A DNA stretch of 64,000 bases, taken from Sphingomonas aerophila (GTDB taxonomy: Bacteria > Pseudomonadota > Alphaproteobacteria > Sphingomonadales > Sphingomonadaceae). The notes under the pieces were generated by a model. It was not told the DNA's origin and did no database searches. It was given only the letters and a program-made list of their open reading frames with translations. The position numbers and the translations under genes are program-made. Positions within the stretch are counted from its first letter, which is position 1; every line of letters begins with the position of its first letter. Location: positions 62,001 to 126,000 of the forward strand of contig NZ_JACIJK010000010.1 of assembly GCF_014199305.1 (NCBI RefSeq), written 5' to 3'. This document shows positions 36,197-44,668 of this stretch, piece after piece.

Positions 36197-36765
36197 CCGC
36201 CGCCGCCCGTGAAGGGCTGGGAGAGCTCTTGTTGCTCGAGAGGGTCGCCGTCGCACGCGGCGGGCGCGAGCTGGTGCGCGACCTGTCGCTTGCACTCGGA
36301 CCGGGCGATGCTGCGCTGGTCACCGGCCCGAACGGCGCGGGTAAATCGAGCCTTATCCGCGTGTGTGCCGGGTTGCTCCGTCCTGTCGCGGGCCGCGTGG
36401 CGGCGTCGACCAGCGCGCTGGCCGATGCGCGGTTGGCCTTGGATGAGGAGCGGCCGCTCCAACGCGCGCTCGCTTTCTGGGGTGGCACTGTCGAGGACGC
36501 GCTTCGCGCGCTGAACCTGCTCGCACTCGCCGACGTGCCGGTTCGGTTCCTGTCCACGGGTCAGCGTCAACGTGCCAACCTGGCACGAGTGGTCGCAAGC
36601 GGCGCGCCCCTTTGGTTGCTCGACGAGCCGATAAACGGCCTCGACGCAGAGTCGACCGACGTGATCGAGACGCTGGTCGCCAGCCATCGGGCGAATGGTG
36701 GCGCGGTGGTGGTGGCGACGCACATTCCGATGTCGCTGCCCGGCGCGACGGAGTTGCGTTTGTGA
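36193..36765 (+). CDS. ccmA: Heme exporter ATPase CcmA
   Basis: 190 residues. ABC ATPase of the CcmABCD complex for cytochrome c maturation. Walker A GPNGAGKSS, signature FLSTGQRQRANLARV, Walker B LWLLDEPINGLD and H-loop ATHIPM are all present. The start is unusual: TTG 36193 overlaps the previous stop. Another TTG at 36229 has GGGAG upstream and would also keep the first beta strand, so the exact start is unsettled. It is coupled to ccmB by GTGA. Confidence 0.9.
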   Translation: MTAAAREGLGELLLLERVAVARGGRELVRDLSLALGPGDAALVTGPNGAGKSSLIRVCAGLLRPVAGRVAASTSALADARLALDEERPLQRALAFWGGTVEDALRALNLLALADVPVRFLSTGQRQRANLARVVASGAPLWLLDEPINGLDAESTDVIETLVASHRANGGAVVVATHIPMSLPGATELRL

Positions 36766-37412
36766 GTGGCGTCGGCGCGCGGGCGCTGGTGGCGCGCGAA
36801 CTGCGGCGTGCCTGGACCGGGGGCGGTCTGGTCACGCCGGTCGTCTTTTTCCTGCTGGTCGCGGTGCTGTTCCCCTTTGCCGTCGGGCCCGATGCAAGGC
36901 TGTTGGCGCGGGTGGGCGGCGGCGTGATCTGGGCTGCGGCGCTGCTCGCGGCGCTTCTCCCGGTGGAGCGGTTGGTCGGGCCGGACCTGGAAGCGGGCGT
37001 GCTGGATCAGCTTGCCGTGCGTGGCGTGCCCCTGCCGGGCGTGATGCTGGCCAAGATCGCCGCGCATTGGCTTGGCTTTGCACCCGCGTTGATGCTGGCG
37101 GCCGTGATCGCGGCGGGGCTGCTCGGCCTCTCGGTAGAGACGCTGGTGCGGGTGGAGGCAGGGCTTGTTATCGGAACTGCCGGGCTTGCGGCGCTGGCCG
37201 TCGCGACGGGAGCGCTGACGGCCGGGCTGCGCGGGGCGGGTGCGCTTGCCGGGTTGCTGATGCTGCCGCTCGCAGTGCCGCTGCTGATCTTCGGCGCGGG
37301 TGCCGTGACAGACGGGACGGGGGCGCTGAAGCTGCTTGCCGCGGTCAGCCTGCTCTACTTGGCTGGCGCACCGCCGGTGGCGGCAGCTGCCGTCCGCGCG
37401 GGCATGGACTAG
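36762..37412 (+). CDS. ccmB: Heme exporter membrane protein CcmB
   Basis: 216 residues, GTG 36762 overlapping ccmA by 4 bp. About six transmembrane helices are visible (for example VVFFLLVAVLFPFAV, VIWAAALLAALLP, ALMLAAVIAAGLLGLS). Family landmarks are ALVARELRRAWTGG at the start and EAGVLDQLAVRGVPLPGVMLAKIAAHW in the middle. It partners with CcmA to release holo-CcmE. ccmC, ccmD and the rest of the maturation genes are not adjacent. Confidence 0.9.
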   Translation: MSGVGARALVARELRRAWTGGGLVTPVVFFLLVAVLFPFAVGPDARLLARVGGGVIWAAALLAALLPVERLVGPDLEAGVLDQLAVRGVPLPGVMLAKIAAHWLGFAPALMLAAVIAAGLLGLSVETLVRVEAGLVIGTAGLAALAVATGALTAGLRGAGALAGLLMLPLAVPLLIFGAGAVTDGTGALKLLAAVSLLYLAGAPPVAAAAVRAGMD

Positions 37413-37535
37413 CGGCAGCCTAGCAACGCCCGTGATGGACATAATGGCGCGACCGCGGTCGGGAGAGCCTTGAACCGCGCGCCGGCCCCCTTGACCTGAT
37501 CGCGCTGGGCTGGCCCCCTAAGCCGCTGTGAACAC

Positions 37536-37751
37536 TCATCTCTCGCCCGGCGTCTCCTCAACGTCAGGTTTCAGGCCGGCATCGCTTGTAACGGTGCCGC
37601 TGGGCAGTTGCTTGCCGAGCGCTTCTTCGCCTTCGCGGGTATACGCCTGGCCGGAATAGCTGTCGGGATCGTCCGTGACGGCGCCCGTGCGGCGTTCTGG
37701 GTCGATCCAGTCGTGTTTGGGATCATCGGGCCTGCTGGAGTCGGTCATCAT
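37536..37751 (-). CDS. Small hydrophilic protein, unknown function
   Basis: 71 residues, ATG 37751 with GGAG five bases upstream. Charged and Pro/Gly-rich (SSRPDDPKHDWIDPERRTGA...SYSGQAYTREGEEALGKQLP). No hydrophobic segment or recognised domain. It lies 16 bp after the similarly polar 63-residue gene on the same strand, and the two probably form a transcription unit. Confidence 0.6.
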   Translation of the reverse strand: MMTDSSRPDDPKHDWIDPERRTGAVTDDPDSYSGQAYTREGEEALGKQLPSGTVTSDAGLKPDVEETPGER

Positions 37752-37767
37752 TGGATCTCCTGAGTTG

Positions 37768-37959
37768 TCAGCCAACCGCAGGCGAATGGGAAAGGCCGAT
37801 CGCGTCACCGCCCGAACCTTCGCCCGCGCGCGTTACCTTGATCCCTCCCTCGGCCAGGTCATCTGACCCGGCGGGCGCGGCAGGATCCTGGTCGCGTCCG
37901 GCCGCGGCAAGGTCGGCAACCTTGGGATTACCCGGTTTGGGATTGGTCTGGTCTGTCAC
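37768..37959 (-). CDS. Small hydrophilic protein, unknown function
   Basis: 63 residues, GTG 37959 with AGGAG eight bases upstream. The composition is Asp/Gly/Ala/Pro-rich (NPKPGNPKVADLAAAGRDQDPAAPAG) and probably disordered. It precedes the 71-residue gene. Not recognised; the size and composition match stress-associated small proteins of this group. Confidence 0.5.
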   Translation of the reverse strand: MTDQTNPKPGNPKVADLAAAGRDQDPAAPAGSDDLAEGGIKVTRAGEGSGGDAIGLSHSPAVG

Positions 37960-38001
37960 AACACCGCTCCTGCGTGTGACACCATTAACGCGCGGGATCG
38001 T

Positions 38002-38886
38002 TCAGCGTTGCCAGCGCGCCCAGATTGCGGTCGGAAGCACCAGCCCGCGCGCTTCTTCGCGCACGCCAAGCTCGCCTGCCTCCACGGTGCCGGGCAGGTC
38101 GGCAAAGGCCTGGCGCACCAGTTCGCCGATCGCCAGCGCACTCATCCGCACCGCATAGACAGTCAGGAACAGGAAGCGGGATCGCTCGTCGAGCAAGCGG
38201 CGGCAATCAGCGACGAGGGGCGCGAGATCCTCTTCGAGCCGCCAGATCTCGCCTTCAGGCCCGCGGCCATATTTGGGAGGGTCAAGCAGGATACCGTCAT
38301 ACCGGCGGCCGCGGCGTACCTCACGGCTGACAAACTTGGCGGCGTCGTCGATCAGCCAGCGAACGGGCGCGTCGGAAAGGCCGGAAAGCTGCGCGTTGGC
38401 GCGGGCCGCTTCGACCGACTTCTTGGACGCATCAACGTGGACCATGCGTACGCCCTGGCTGGCCAACGCCAGCGTGCCGACACCCGTATAGCCAAACAGG
38501 TTCAGGCATTCGGGCGCGTCATGCCCATCCAATTGCCCGCGCATCCATGCCCAGACCGGCGCCATGTCGGGAAAGAAGCCGAGGTGTCGGAACGGGGTGC
38601 ACTGCGCCGTGAAGCGGGCTTCGTGCCAGCGGAGCGGCCAACCATCGCGCGGGACGGGCTCGGCGAAGTTCCAGCGACCGCCTCCCTCCTCGTCGGAACC
38701 GGGCACGAACTCGGCATGAGGGCGCAAGTGCGGCGCCTGCCAGTCGGCGTGCGCTGGCGCCCACATCGCTTGCGGCTCCGGTCGGACGAAGCGAAATCGG
38801 CCATAGCGTTCGAGCTTGCGGCCGTTCCCGCAGTCGAGCAGCCCGTAATCGGGCCATGGTTCGCCCACCAATGCTTCAAGCTTCAT
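38002..38886 (-). CDS. Class I SAM-dependent rRNA methyltransferase (RlmI-like)
   Basis: 294 residues. SAM-binding motif I LNLFGYTGVGTLALASQG, acidic motif II VHVDASKKSVEAARAN, and catalytic-type motif IV LLDPPKYGRG with EDLAPLVADCRRLL. This matches RlmI-type large-subunit methyltransferases, but the catalytic Cys of m5C enzymes is not evident, so the target base is open. An N-terminal beta domain occupies about 1-100. The start overlaps the thrC stop by 4 bp, making it the last gene of the cta–thrC operon. Confidence 0.82.
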   Translation of the reverse strand: MKLEALVGEPWPDYGLLDCGNGRKLERYGRFRFVRPEPQAMWAPAHADWQAPHLRPHAEFVPGSDEEGGGRWNFAEPVPRDGWPLRWHEARFTAQCTPFRHLGFFPDMAPVWAWMRGQLDGHDAPECLNLFGYTGVGTLALASQGVRMVHVDASKKSVEAARANAQLSGLSDAPVRWLIDDAAKFVSREVRRGRRYDGILLDPPKYGRGPEGEIWRLEEDLAPLVADCRRLLDERSRFLFLTVYAVRMSALAIGELVRQAFADLPGTVEAGELGVREEARGLVLPTAIWARWQR

Positions 38887-40277
38887 GCGGACGGCACCGC
38901 GCGTTCGCAGATGTACGCCGACACCGCATCATAGGTAGCGGGGAGAGTGACGAACCGCTCCTCGCGGTCGAACAAGTCGCCGACACGGGCGGGCAGTGCC
39001 GGGCGGCCGCCCGTCGCCTGCTCCACCGCGTCGGGGAACTTGGCGGGATGGGCGGTGGCGAGCGTCACCACTGGGACATCGAGCCCGGCGCGCCGCGCCG
39101 CTGCAAGCGCGACGGCGGTGTGCGGGTCGATCACTTCACCGGCCTGCGAGAAGGCCCAGCGCATCGCGCCGGTCATGGCGTGGGCGTCGACGCGATCGCT
39201 CGACAACAATCCAGCGTGTCCCTCGCTTTGCGCATTGGTCAGTCGCATCACGCCGGTCCGCTCGAACTCGGCCATTTGCTGCGCCAGCGCCCGACCGTCG
39301 CGCCCGCCGGCATCGAACAACAGGCGTTCGAAATTGGAGGATACCTGGATGTCCATCGACGGCGTGGCGGTCTGCTGCACGCTGCCCTTGGAATAGTCAC
39401 CCGACGCGATGGCGCGATGGAGGATGTCGTTGACGTTGGTGGCGACGATAAGTCGCTGGATCGGCAACCCCATCCGGCTAGCAACATAGCCCGCGAACAC
39501 GTCGCCGAAATTGCCCGTCGGTACGGAGAAGGCGACCCGCCCCTCGGGAGCGCCGAGACGGACCGCGGCGTAGAAGTAATAGACCACTTGCGCCATCAGC
39601 CGGGCCCAGTTGATCGAGTTCACCGCCGACAGGCTGAACCGGTCCGCGACCGCGCGGTCGTTGAACATGGCCTTGACCAGCGCCTGCGCGGTGTCAAAGT
39701 CGCCCTCGATCGCGATGTTGTGGACGTTGGGGGCGAGCACGGTGGTCATTTGCCGCCGCTGTACGTCCGACACGCGCCCGACGGGGTGGAGCATGAAGAT
39801 GTCCACGCCATCACGGCCCGCTACCGCGTCAATCGCGGCAGAGCCGGTGTCTCCGCTGGTCGCGCCAACAATGGTCAGGTGTTGATTGGTGCCCGCCAGG
39901 AACCGCTCGAACAACAGGCCGAGCAGTTGCAGTGCCACGTCCTTGAAGGCGAGCGTTGGGCCATGGAACAGCTCCAGCAACCAATGCTGGTGATCGATCT
40001 GGACGAGCGGGGTGACTGCCGCGTGGGAGAAGCGGCCATAGGCTGCCTCGCACAATTGCCGCAGCTCCGCTTCCGCCAGGTCATCCCCGACAAAGGGCAG
40101 CATGACGCGGACAGCCGTTTCCGCATAGGACAGCCCAGCCAACGCTCCGATCTCGGCAGGCGACATGGTGGGCCAGGCGTCGGGCAGGTACAGGCCGCCG
40201 TCAGAGGCGAGCCCGGTCAGGGTTGCTTCGCGAAAGCCGATGGCCGGCGCGGTCCCGCGGGTGCTGACATAGCGCAT
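38883..40277 (-). CDS. thrC: Threonine synthase
   Basis: 464 residues, ATG 40277 (MRYVSTRGTAPAIGFREATLTGLASDGGLYLP). The PLP lysine lies in HGPTLAFKDVALQLLG, and phosphate-binding loops in GATSGDTGSAA and VPTGNFGDVFAGYVA. It converts O-phosphohomoserine to threonine. It sits 63 bp after SURF1 and overlaps the methyltransferase, a linkage seen in other alphaproteobacteria. Confidence 0.96.
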   Translation of the reverse strand: MRYVSTRGTAPAIGFREATLTGLASDGGLYLPDAWPTMSPAEIGALAGLSYAETAVRVMLPFVGDDLAEAELRQLCEAAYGRFSHAAVTPLVQIDHQHWLLELFHGPTLAFKDVALQLLGLLFERFLAGTNQHLTIVGATSGDTGSAAIDAVAGRDGVDIFMLHPVGRVSDVQRRQMTTVLAPNVHNIAIEGDFDTAQALVKAMFNDRAVADRFSLSAVNSINWARLMAQVVYYFYAAVRLGAPEGRVAFSVPTGNFGDVFAGYVASRMGLPIQRLIVATNVNDILHRAIASGDYSKGSVQQTATPSMDIQVSSNFERLLFDAGGRDGRALAQQMAEFERTGVMRLTNAQSEGHAGLLSSDRVDAHAMTGAMRWAFSQAGEVIDPHTAVALAAARRAGLDVPVVTLATAHPAKFPDAVEQATGGRPALPARVGDLFDREERFVTLPATYDAVSAYICERAVPSA

Positions 40278-40340
40278 CCGAGCGGACCTAGCCGGGCCGG
40301 CGCAGCGCCACAACCCAGGGCGGCTCAGGCCGAAGCGAAC

Positions 40341-40961
40341 TCAGGCCTTGGTCGGCGCGGGTGGGCGCAGGCGGTTGCGAACCGCCAGTGCATAGATGAT
40401 CGCGGCGATCGCGGCGAAGAAGAACCATTGCCCGGCATAGGCGAGGTGGTTGTTGGGTACCGCGCCAACATCGGGAGCGGGATTGGCGGACAGGCCGGCG
40501 GCGGGGCTCGCCGCCACCAGCATCATGCGTTGCGGCTGATGGCGGACCAGTGTTTCGATCAGCGAGCGGCTGTCGGGCGCGTGGCTGATGTACCCGGACA
40601 CCGGCCCGCCGTTCCAGACAGGCTTCGCCATGGGATCGCGCGTGGTGCCAAGCTGGACCAGCATGCCCGGCCCTTCAGCGCCCGTCCGGCACGCACCGAT
40701 CGCCCGGTAACCGGCCGATCCCGCGCCCGCGAGGGTGATCGACACAGGCGGAAGGCAAAAGCCGCTCGATCGGCGGAACAGCAGCGTATCGTCGGGACCG
40801 CGGGGAAACGCGACAGGCGGGCGCCCCGGGTTCTGTTCAAGCCGCGCGAGAAAGGCTTCCTTCTGCGGCAATCGGTCGAGCAGCTGCCACAAGCCGAGGC
40901 CGATCATCGCGGCGACGGCGAGCGTGACCAGCAAAGTCGGGATAAGCGGGACGCGTTTCAT
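40341..40961 (-). CDS. SURF1-family cytochrome oxidase assembly protein
   Basis: 206 residues, ATG 40961. Two transmembrane helices flank a periplasmic domain: IPTLLVTLAVAAMIGLGLWQLLDR at the N-terminus and YAGQWFFFAAIAAIIYALAV near the C-terminus. Between them lies the SURF1 pattern (GLWQLDRL-like start, NNHLAYAGQWF). It helps insert heme a into subunit I. The DUF983 gene often found next to it is absent here. Confidence 0.9.
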   Translation of the reverse strand: MKRVPLIPTLLVTLAVAAMIGLGLWQLLDRLPQKEAFLARLEQNPGRPPVAFPRGPDDTLLFRRSSGFCLPPVSITLAGAGSAGYRAIGACRTGAEGPGMLVQLGTTRDPMAKPVWNGGPVSGYISHAPDSRSLIETLVRHQPQRMMLVAASPAAGLSANPAPDVGAVPNNHLAYAGQWFFFAAIAAIIYALAVRNRLRPPAPTKA

Positions 40962-41275
40962 GTCTGGGAAGTCCCTAGCGCACCGCGGTCTGGAGTTCGA
41001 GCGCAACGGACACGCGATGAGGGCCGCTCCATCACTTCAGCAGGTCGGAGGAGAGTGAGGAGGTTCGGGAACTCTGCCGGATCGCCACTACTCGGAGCGA
41101 CCGCCGGTCGATGAACAGAAGGCTCGTAGAGGGGGGTAGCCCAGTGCACGGTCCTGGGAGCGTCCGCACTGCCTGCTGGCTCGCCGGATCCAGGCAACTT
41201 CGTTCGGCGGCTCGGGCCAATGCCAAAGCGCGAGGGGGACGGGTGGGCTGAGTGCAGCCCACCCGAATGTTCAGC
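40962..41275. other. Intergenic region between SURF1 and ctaE
   Basis: 314 bp. I see no credible coding frame and no trace of a DUF983 zinc-ribbon. It contains the ctaE-proximal hairpin at 41241-41264 and purine-rich stretches, and presumably a promoter for the SURF1–thrC–methyltransferase run. Confidence 0.5.
41241..41264 (-). terminator. Strong hairpin after ctaE
   Basis: GGGTGGGCT (41241-41249) and AGCCCACCC (41256-41264) form a perfect 9-bp stem with loop GAGTGC. It starts 12 bases after the ctaE stop on the minus strand. The following bases are GTCCCC rather than U, so it may attenuate rather than fully terminate. Confidence 0.6.
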
Positions 41276-42211
41276 TCAGCCTGCGCCGTGAACGGGGGCG
41301 CCCCAGCCGCCCCAGACGTAGATGGTGACGAACAGGAACAGCCACACCACGTCGACGAAGTGCCAGTACCAGGCAGCGGCTTCGAAGCCGAAATGCTGTC
41401 GTGGCGTGAAGTCACCCTTGTAGGCGCGGATCAGGCAGACGATCAGGAAGATGGTGCCGACCAGAACGTGGAAGCCGTGGAACCCGGTCGCCATAAAGAA
41501 GGACGCGCCATAGTTGATGCCCTTGAAGGGGAACGGCGCCTCGGCATACTCGTACGCCTGGATGGAGCTGAACAGCGCGCCCAGGATCACGGTCAGCCAC
41601 AGGCCCTTGAGCACGCCGTCGCGGTCGCCAACGCCGATCAGGCCCCAAAGCCCACGCTTCTCACCGCCACGCTGGCCATGGATCAGCGCGTGGTGTGCCC
41701 AGGTCACCGTGGTGCCGCTGGTCAGCAGGATCATGGTGTTGAGCAGCGGGAACTTGAACGGGTCGATGACTTCCAGCCCCTTGGGCGGCCACTGCGCTGC
41801 GACGGCGGCGGCGCCCTCTGCGGCGCGCTCAACCTGGCCGTCGACGAAGCTCATCGCGGTCGGGAAAAGGGAAAAGTCGAAAAAGGCCCAGAACCAGCCA
41901 ACAAAGAACATCACCTCCGAGGCGATGAACAGGATCATGCCATAGCGGAAATGGAGCTGGACGACGGGGGTGTGGTCGCCATGGTGCGCTTCGCGGATGA
42001 CGCTCGACCACCAGGAGAACACGGCTGCGATCAGCAGGCCGCCGCTGATGAGCGCCAGCCAGCCCATGCCATTGGCATGTTCGGGCCCGGTATGCCCGCC
42101 GTGCATCCAGCCGATGAACCCGGCCGCAGTGCCGAGTGACAGCATGGACACCAGGAACGGATGAATGTCGGGCGGCAGGATATGATAGTCGTGGTTCTTG
42201 GCGCCGGCCAT
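41276..42211 (-). CDS. ctaE: Cytochrome c oxidase subunit III
   Basis: 311 residues, ATG 42211 with GGGGAAG upstream. Seven-helix subunit III: WPLALISGG-like N-terminus (GWLALISGGLLIAAVFSWW), RYGMILFIASEVMFFVGWFWAFF, LLTSGTTVTWAHHAL, GFHGFHVLVGTIFLIVCLIR and the terminal HFVDVVWLFLFVTIYVWGGWG. It stabilises the oxygen-reducing core of aa3 oxidase in the inner membrane. Genes for subunits I and II are not adjacent. Confidence 0.96.
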   Translation of the reverse strand: MAGAKNHDYHILPPDIHPFLVSMLSLGTAAGFIGWMHGGHTGPEHANGMGWLALISGGLLIAAVFSWWSSVIREAHHGDHTPVVQLHFRYGMILFIASEVMFFVGWFWAFFDFSLFPTAMSFVDGQVERAAEGAAAVAAQWPPKGLEVIDPFKFPLLNTMILLTSGTTVTWAHHALIHGQRGGEKRGLWGLIGVGDRDGVLKGLWLTVILGALFSSIQAYEYAEAPFPFKGINYGASFFMATGFHGFHVLVGTIFLIVCLIRAYKGDFTPRQHFGFEAAAWYWHFVDVVWLFLFVTIYVWGGWGAPVHGAG

Positions 42212-42255
42212 GCGAGGCTTCCCCAGTAGATCAGTAAGCGTTTCAGCTGAACGCT

Positions 42256-42789
42256 CTAGCCGCGCGTTTTGCCGGAATCCACAGGGTAAAATGTATAGGA
42301 CAGGGTGATCGTGTCGATGTCGACCGCGTCCGGGTCCTTCAGGATCTTCGGATCCACATAGAAAATGACGGGCATTCGCGCGGTTTCACCGGGCTTCAGC
42401 GTCTGCTGCGTGAAGCAGAAGCACTGGATCTTGGTGAAATATTTTCCCGCTTGTGCCGGCGTCACGTTGAAAGTCGCCGTGCCGGTGATCGGGTGGTTGG
42501 CGCGGTTGGTGGCGAGGAAAAACACCATGTCGCGCGCGCCGACCGCCACTGTATCCGATGGGTTCTCCGGCCGGAAATGCCAGGGCAGCTTGGGGCTGAC
42601 ATTGGTGTCGAAGTCGACACGGATCTGGCGATCGACGGCGCCCGGCGCCTGATCGCCCCGCTGCGTCGTGCCGTTCAGCCCCGTGACCTGGCAGAACATC
42701 CGGTACAGCGGCACGCTGGCCCAGGCGAGGCCGGACATGAAGCCGATCCCGACCAGCAATAGGACCAGGGTGCGGGTGGTGCGCGTCAT
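42256..42789 (-). CDS. ctaG: Cytochrome c oxidase assembly protein CtaG (Cox11)
   Basis: 177 residues, ATG 42789. One N-terminal membrane helix (TLVLLLVGIGFMSGLAWASVPLYRMFCQVTG) with the first conserved Cys, then a periplasmic domain containing IQCFCFTQQTL, the copper-binding CFCF motif. It delivers copper to the CuB site of subunit I. It starts 4 bp after the stop of the 44-residue gene and lies 44 bp upstream of ctaE. Confidence 0.96.
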   Translation of the reverse strand: MTRTTRTLVLLLVGIGFMSGLAWASVPLYRMFCQVTGLNGTTQRGDQAPGAVDRQIRVDFDTNVSPKLPWHFRPENPSDTVAVGARDMVFFLATNRANHPITGTATFNVTPAQAGKYFTKIQCFCFTQQTLKPGETARMPVIFYVDPKILKDPDAVDIDTITLSYTFYPVDSGKTRG

Positions 42790-42793
42790 CGAG

Positions 42794-42928
42794 TCACGCC
42801 ATCCCCGTGCGGATCTTTGCAATGGTGATCGCGAACACCAGGACCACGAGCGCCCCGAGCAGCAGGCCCATCACGATAGCCCGCCCGCGCTGACGCCGGC
42901 GAATCAGGTCGCGGTCGTCGGGCGTCAC
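42794..42928 (-). CDS. Small membrane protein of the cta operon
   Basis: 44 residues, GTG 42928 overlapping the ctaB stop (GTGA). A basic start ([16 protein letters not shown]) is followed by one helix ([22 protein letters not shown]). A protein of this size and layout sits at this position in other alphaproteobacterial cta operons. Its role in oxidase assembly is presumed from position only. Confidence 0.75.
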   Translation of the reverse strand: MTPDDRDLIRRRQRGRAIVMGLLLGALVVLVFAITIAKIRTGMA

Positions 42929-43824
42929 GCGAACCACCGATCGGCCACAAGAGCGCCGAACACGACGAAAAGGTACAGAACTGAATAGCCGAACAAGCGC
43001 TTCTCCGGTTTCATAGCGTCGCCCGGCACTTGGCGACGGGTCGCCACCTGCGCCGCCATGAGCGCGAACACAGCGGTGGTGGCCAAGGCGATGACGCCAT
43101 AGATCGCGCCGGTCAGCCCCAGCGGCCATGGCAACACGGCGGCAAGCGCCATGGGAATGGTGTAAAGCCCGATCTGGGTGCGCGTCACCGCCTCACCACG
43201 CACCACCGGAAGCATCGGCACGCCGGCATTGGCGTAATCGGTCTTCACGAACAGCGCGAGCGCCCAGAAGTGCGGTGGCGTCCAAAGGAACACGAGCGCG
43301 AACAGCAGCAATGGCAGAGGCGCGATGTCGCCGGTCGCCGCGGCCCAGCCGATCAGCGGGGGGAAGGCGCCTGCCGCCCCACCGATCACGATGTTCTGCG
43401 GGGTGCGACGCTTCAGCCATACGGTGTAGACCAGGACGTAGAACAGGATGGAGACAGTCAGGATCGCCGCGGCCACCATGTTCACCGCGAGCTCCATCAG
43501 CAGCACGGAAAAGGCGGCAAGCCCGACACCGAAATGCAGCGCGGACTGCCGCTCCATGCGTCCGGCCGGCAGAGGACGACCCGAGGTCCGGCGCATCTGC
43601 GAGTCGATGTCCGCTTCGTACCATTGGTTGAGCGCACCCGCCGCGCCCGCGCCCAGAGCGATGCACAGGATGGCCGTGAACCCGATCACCGGATTGATCG
43701 ACACTGGCGCGGCCAACATGCCGCAAAGCCCGGTGAACACCACCAGCGTCATCACCCGCGGCTTGGTCAGCGCCAGGAAATCGCGCCAGTCGGCCGGGGG
43801 TAGCAGGGGGGCAACAGTTTGCAT
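42925..43824 (-). CDS. ctaB: Heme O synthase (protoheme IX farnesyltransferase)
   Basis: 299 residues, ATG 43824. UbiA-family polyprenyltransferase with the prenyl-diphosphate motif [20 protein letters not shown] (DxxxD type) and the second acidic region, [20 protein letters not shown]. About eight helices. It converts protoheme to heme O, the precursor of heme A. It is the first gene of the minus-strand operon ctaB–small ORF–ctaG–ctaE. The divergent upstream gene is a cupin, so ctaC and ctaD are elsewhere. Confidence 0.96.
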   Translation of the reverse strand: MQTVAPLLPPADWRDFLALTKPRVMTLVVFTGLCGMLAAPVSINPVIGFTAILCIALGAGAAGALNQWYEADIDSQMRRTSGRPLPAGRMERQSALHFGVGLAAFSVLLMELAVNMVAAAILTVSILFYVLVYTVWLKRRTPQNIVIGGAAGAFPPLIGWAAATGDIAPLPLLLFALVFLWTPPHFWALALFVKTDYANAGVPMLPVVRGEAVTRTQIGLYTIPMALAAVLPWPLGLTGAIYGVIALATTAVFALMAAQVATRRQVPGDAMKPEKRLFGYSVLYLFVVFGALVADRWFA

Positions 43825-43940
43825 GGTCAGCCGCGATATAGGGGCGGGCAGGCGCCGGGGAAAGCCGCATCGGGCAGCGACGGCTCCATCGCGCGCGCTG
43901 CGCGTTCACCCCGCCGCACCATCCTTAACACAGGAGAAGA

Positions 43941-44360
43941 ATGATGGCCGTGTTCAACAAGGAAATGAACAAGCTCGCCGAGGCAAACGACTTCTTCCAG
44001 AAGGAGGTCTACCTCGACAAGCAGATCCAGATCGTCCTGATGAGCCTCCTGCCGGGCGAGGAGATCGGGATGGAAACGCACCGGGCTGACCAGTCCACCT
44101 TCTTTGTCGCTGGCGAGGGCCAGGCGATCGTTGATGGCCAGCAAAGCAAGGTCGCGCCCGGCCACCTGGTCGTGATCCCCAAGGGCGCCGAGCACAACAT
44201 CATCAACAAGGGGTCCGAGCCGCTGAAGCTCTTCTCCGTTTATGCCCCGCCAGCCGAGCCGGAAGGTGCCGCCTTCAAGACCAAGGCCGATGCCGAGGCG
44301 GCCGAGGAGAGCTTTGTGTCTCGCGCGGCCAAAAAGGCCAAGGAACTGGTCGGACGCTGA
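43941..44360 (+). CDS. Cupin domain protein
   Basis: 139 residues, ATG 43941 behind CAGGAGAAGA. Single cupin barrel: GEEIGMETHRADQSTFFVAGEGQAIVDGQ and GHLVVIPKGAEHNIINKG provide the two cupin motifs, with H/E/H metal ligands visible. A charged C-terminal helix (TKADAEAAEESFVSRAAKKAKELVG) follows. It is a cytoplasmic protein of unknown substrate, ending in a strong terminator. Confidence 0.88.
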   Translation: MMAVFNKEMNKLAEANDFFQKEVYLDKQIQIVLMSLLPGEEIGMETHRADQSTFFVAGEGQAIVDGQQSKVAPGHLVVIPKGAEHNIINKGSEPLKLFSVYAPPAEPEGAAFKTKADAEAAEESFVSRAAKKAKELVGR

Positions 44361-44368
44361 GTTACGGG

Positions 44369-44392
44369 GGCCGGCTCGTAAGAGCCGGCCCT
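44369..44392 (+). terminator. Rho-independent terminator of the cupin gene
   Basis: GGGCCGGCTC (44369-44378), loop GTAA and GAGCCGGCCC (44383-44392) make a perfect 10-bp stem followed by TTT. It begins 9 bp after the stop. Confidence 0.85.
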
Positions 44393-44668
44393 TTCCCGCG
44401 CAACCGAGATCGCTTGGGGCGCCGGCAACTTGCCCGTCTGAACATCGTCCTTGCTGGGCCACTGTTCGCCCTCTTGCGACCTGGCTGGGCACCGCTTCGC
44501 TGCCCAAATGCCAGCTATTCTGCCCCTTCGTTGCAACACAGCATCAGTGCGTAGCGATTATTTACGCGGCCGGTTCGGGCCCGTTTACAAGTGACAATGA
44601 AGAAACCACCATCCCGGCGGCTTCGAGAAGCGGGCGCACGTTGACCCGCGAAGCCAGGGGGATTGTGA
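44393..44668. other. Intergenic leader before TonB receptor
   Basis: 276 bp without a credible gene. It includes an A/T-richer stretch around 44550-44610, likely promoter DNA for the receptor. I found no LacI-type palindrome comparable to the pair at 1539. Confidence 0.4.

Noticed and set aside
38856..41114. 752-codon open frame on the plus strand opposite thrC and SURF1
   Set aside because: Arg/Gly/His-rich composition typical of shadow frames; thrC and SURF1 are certain.
40962..41275. Expected DUF983 gene between ctaE and SURF1
   Set aside because: No frame shows the zinc-ribbon cysteines or membrane helices; the gene appears absent.
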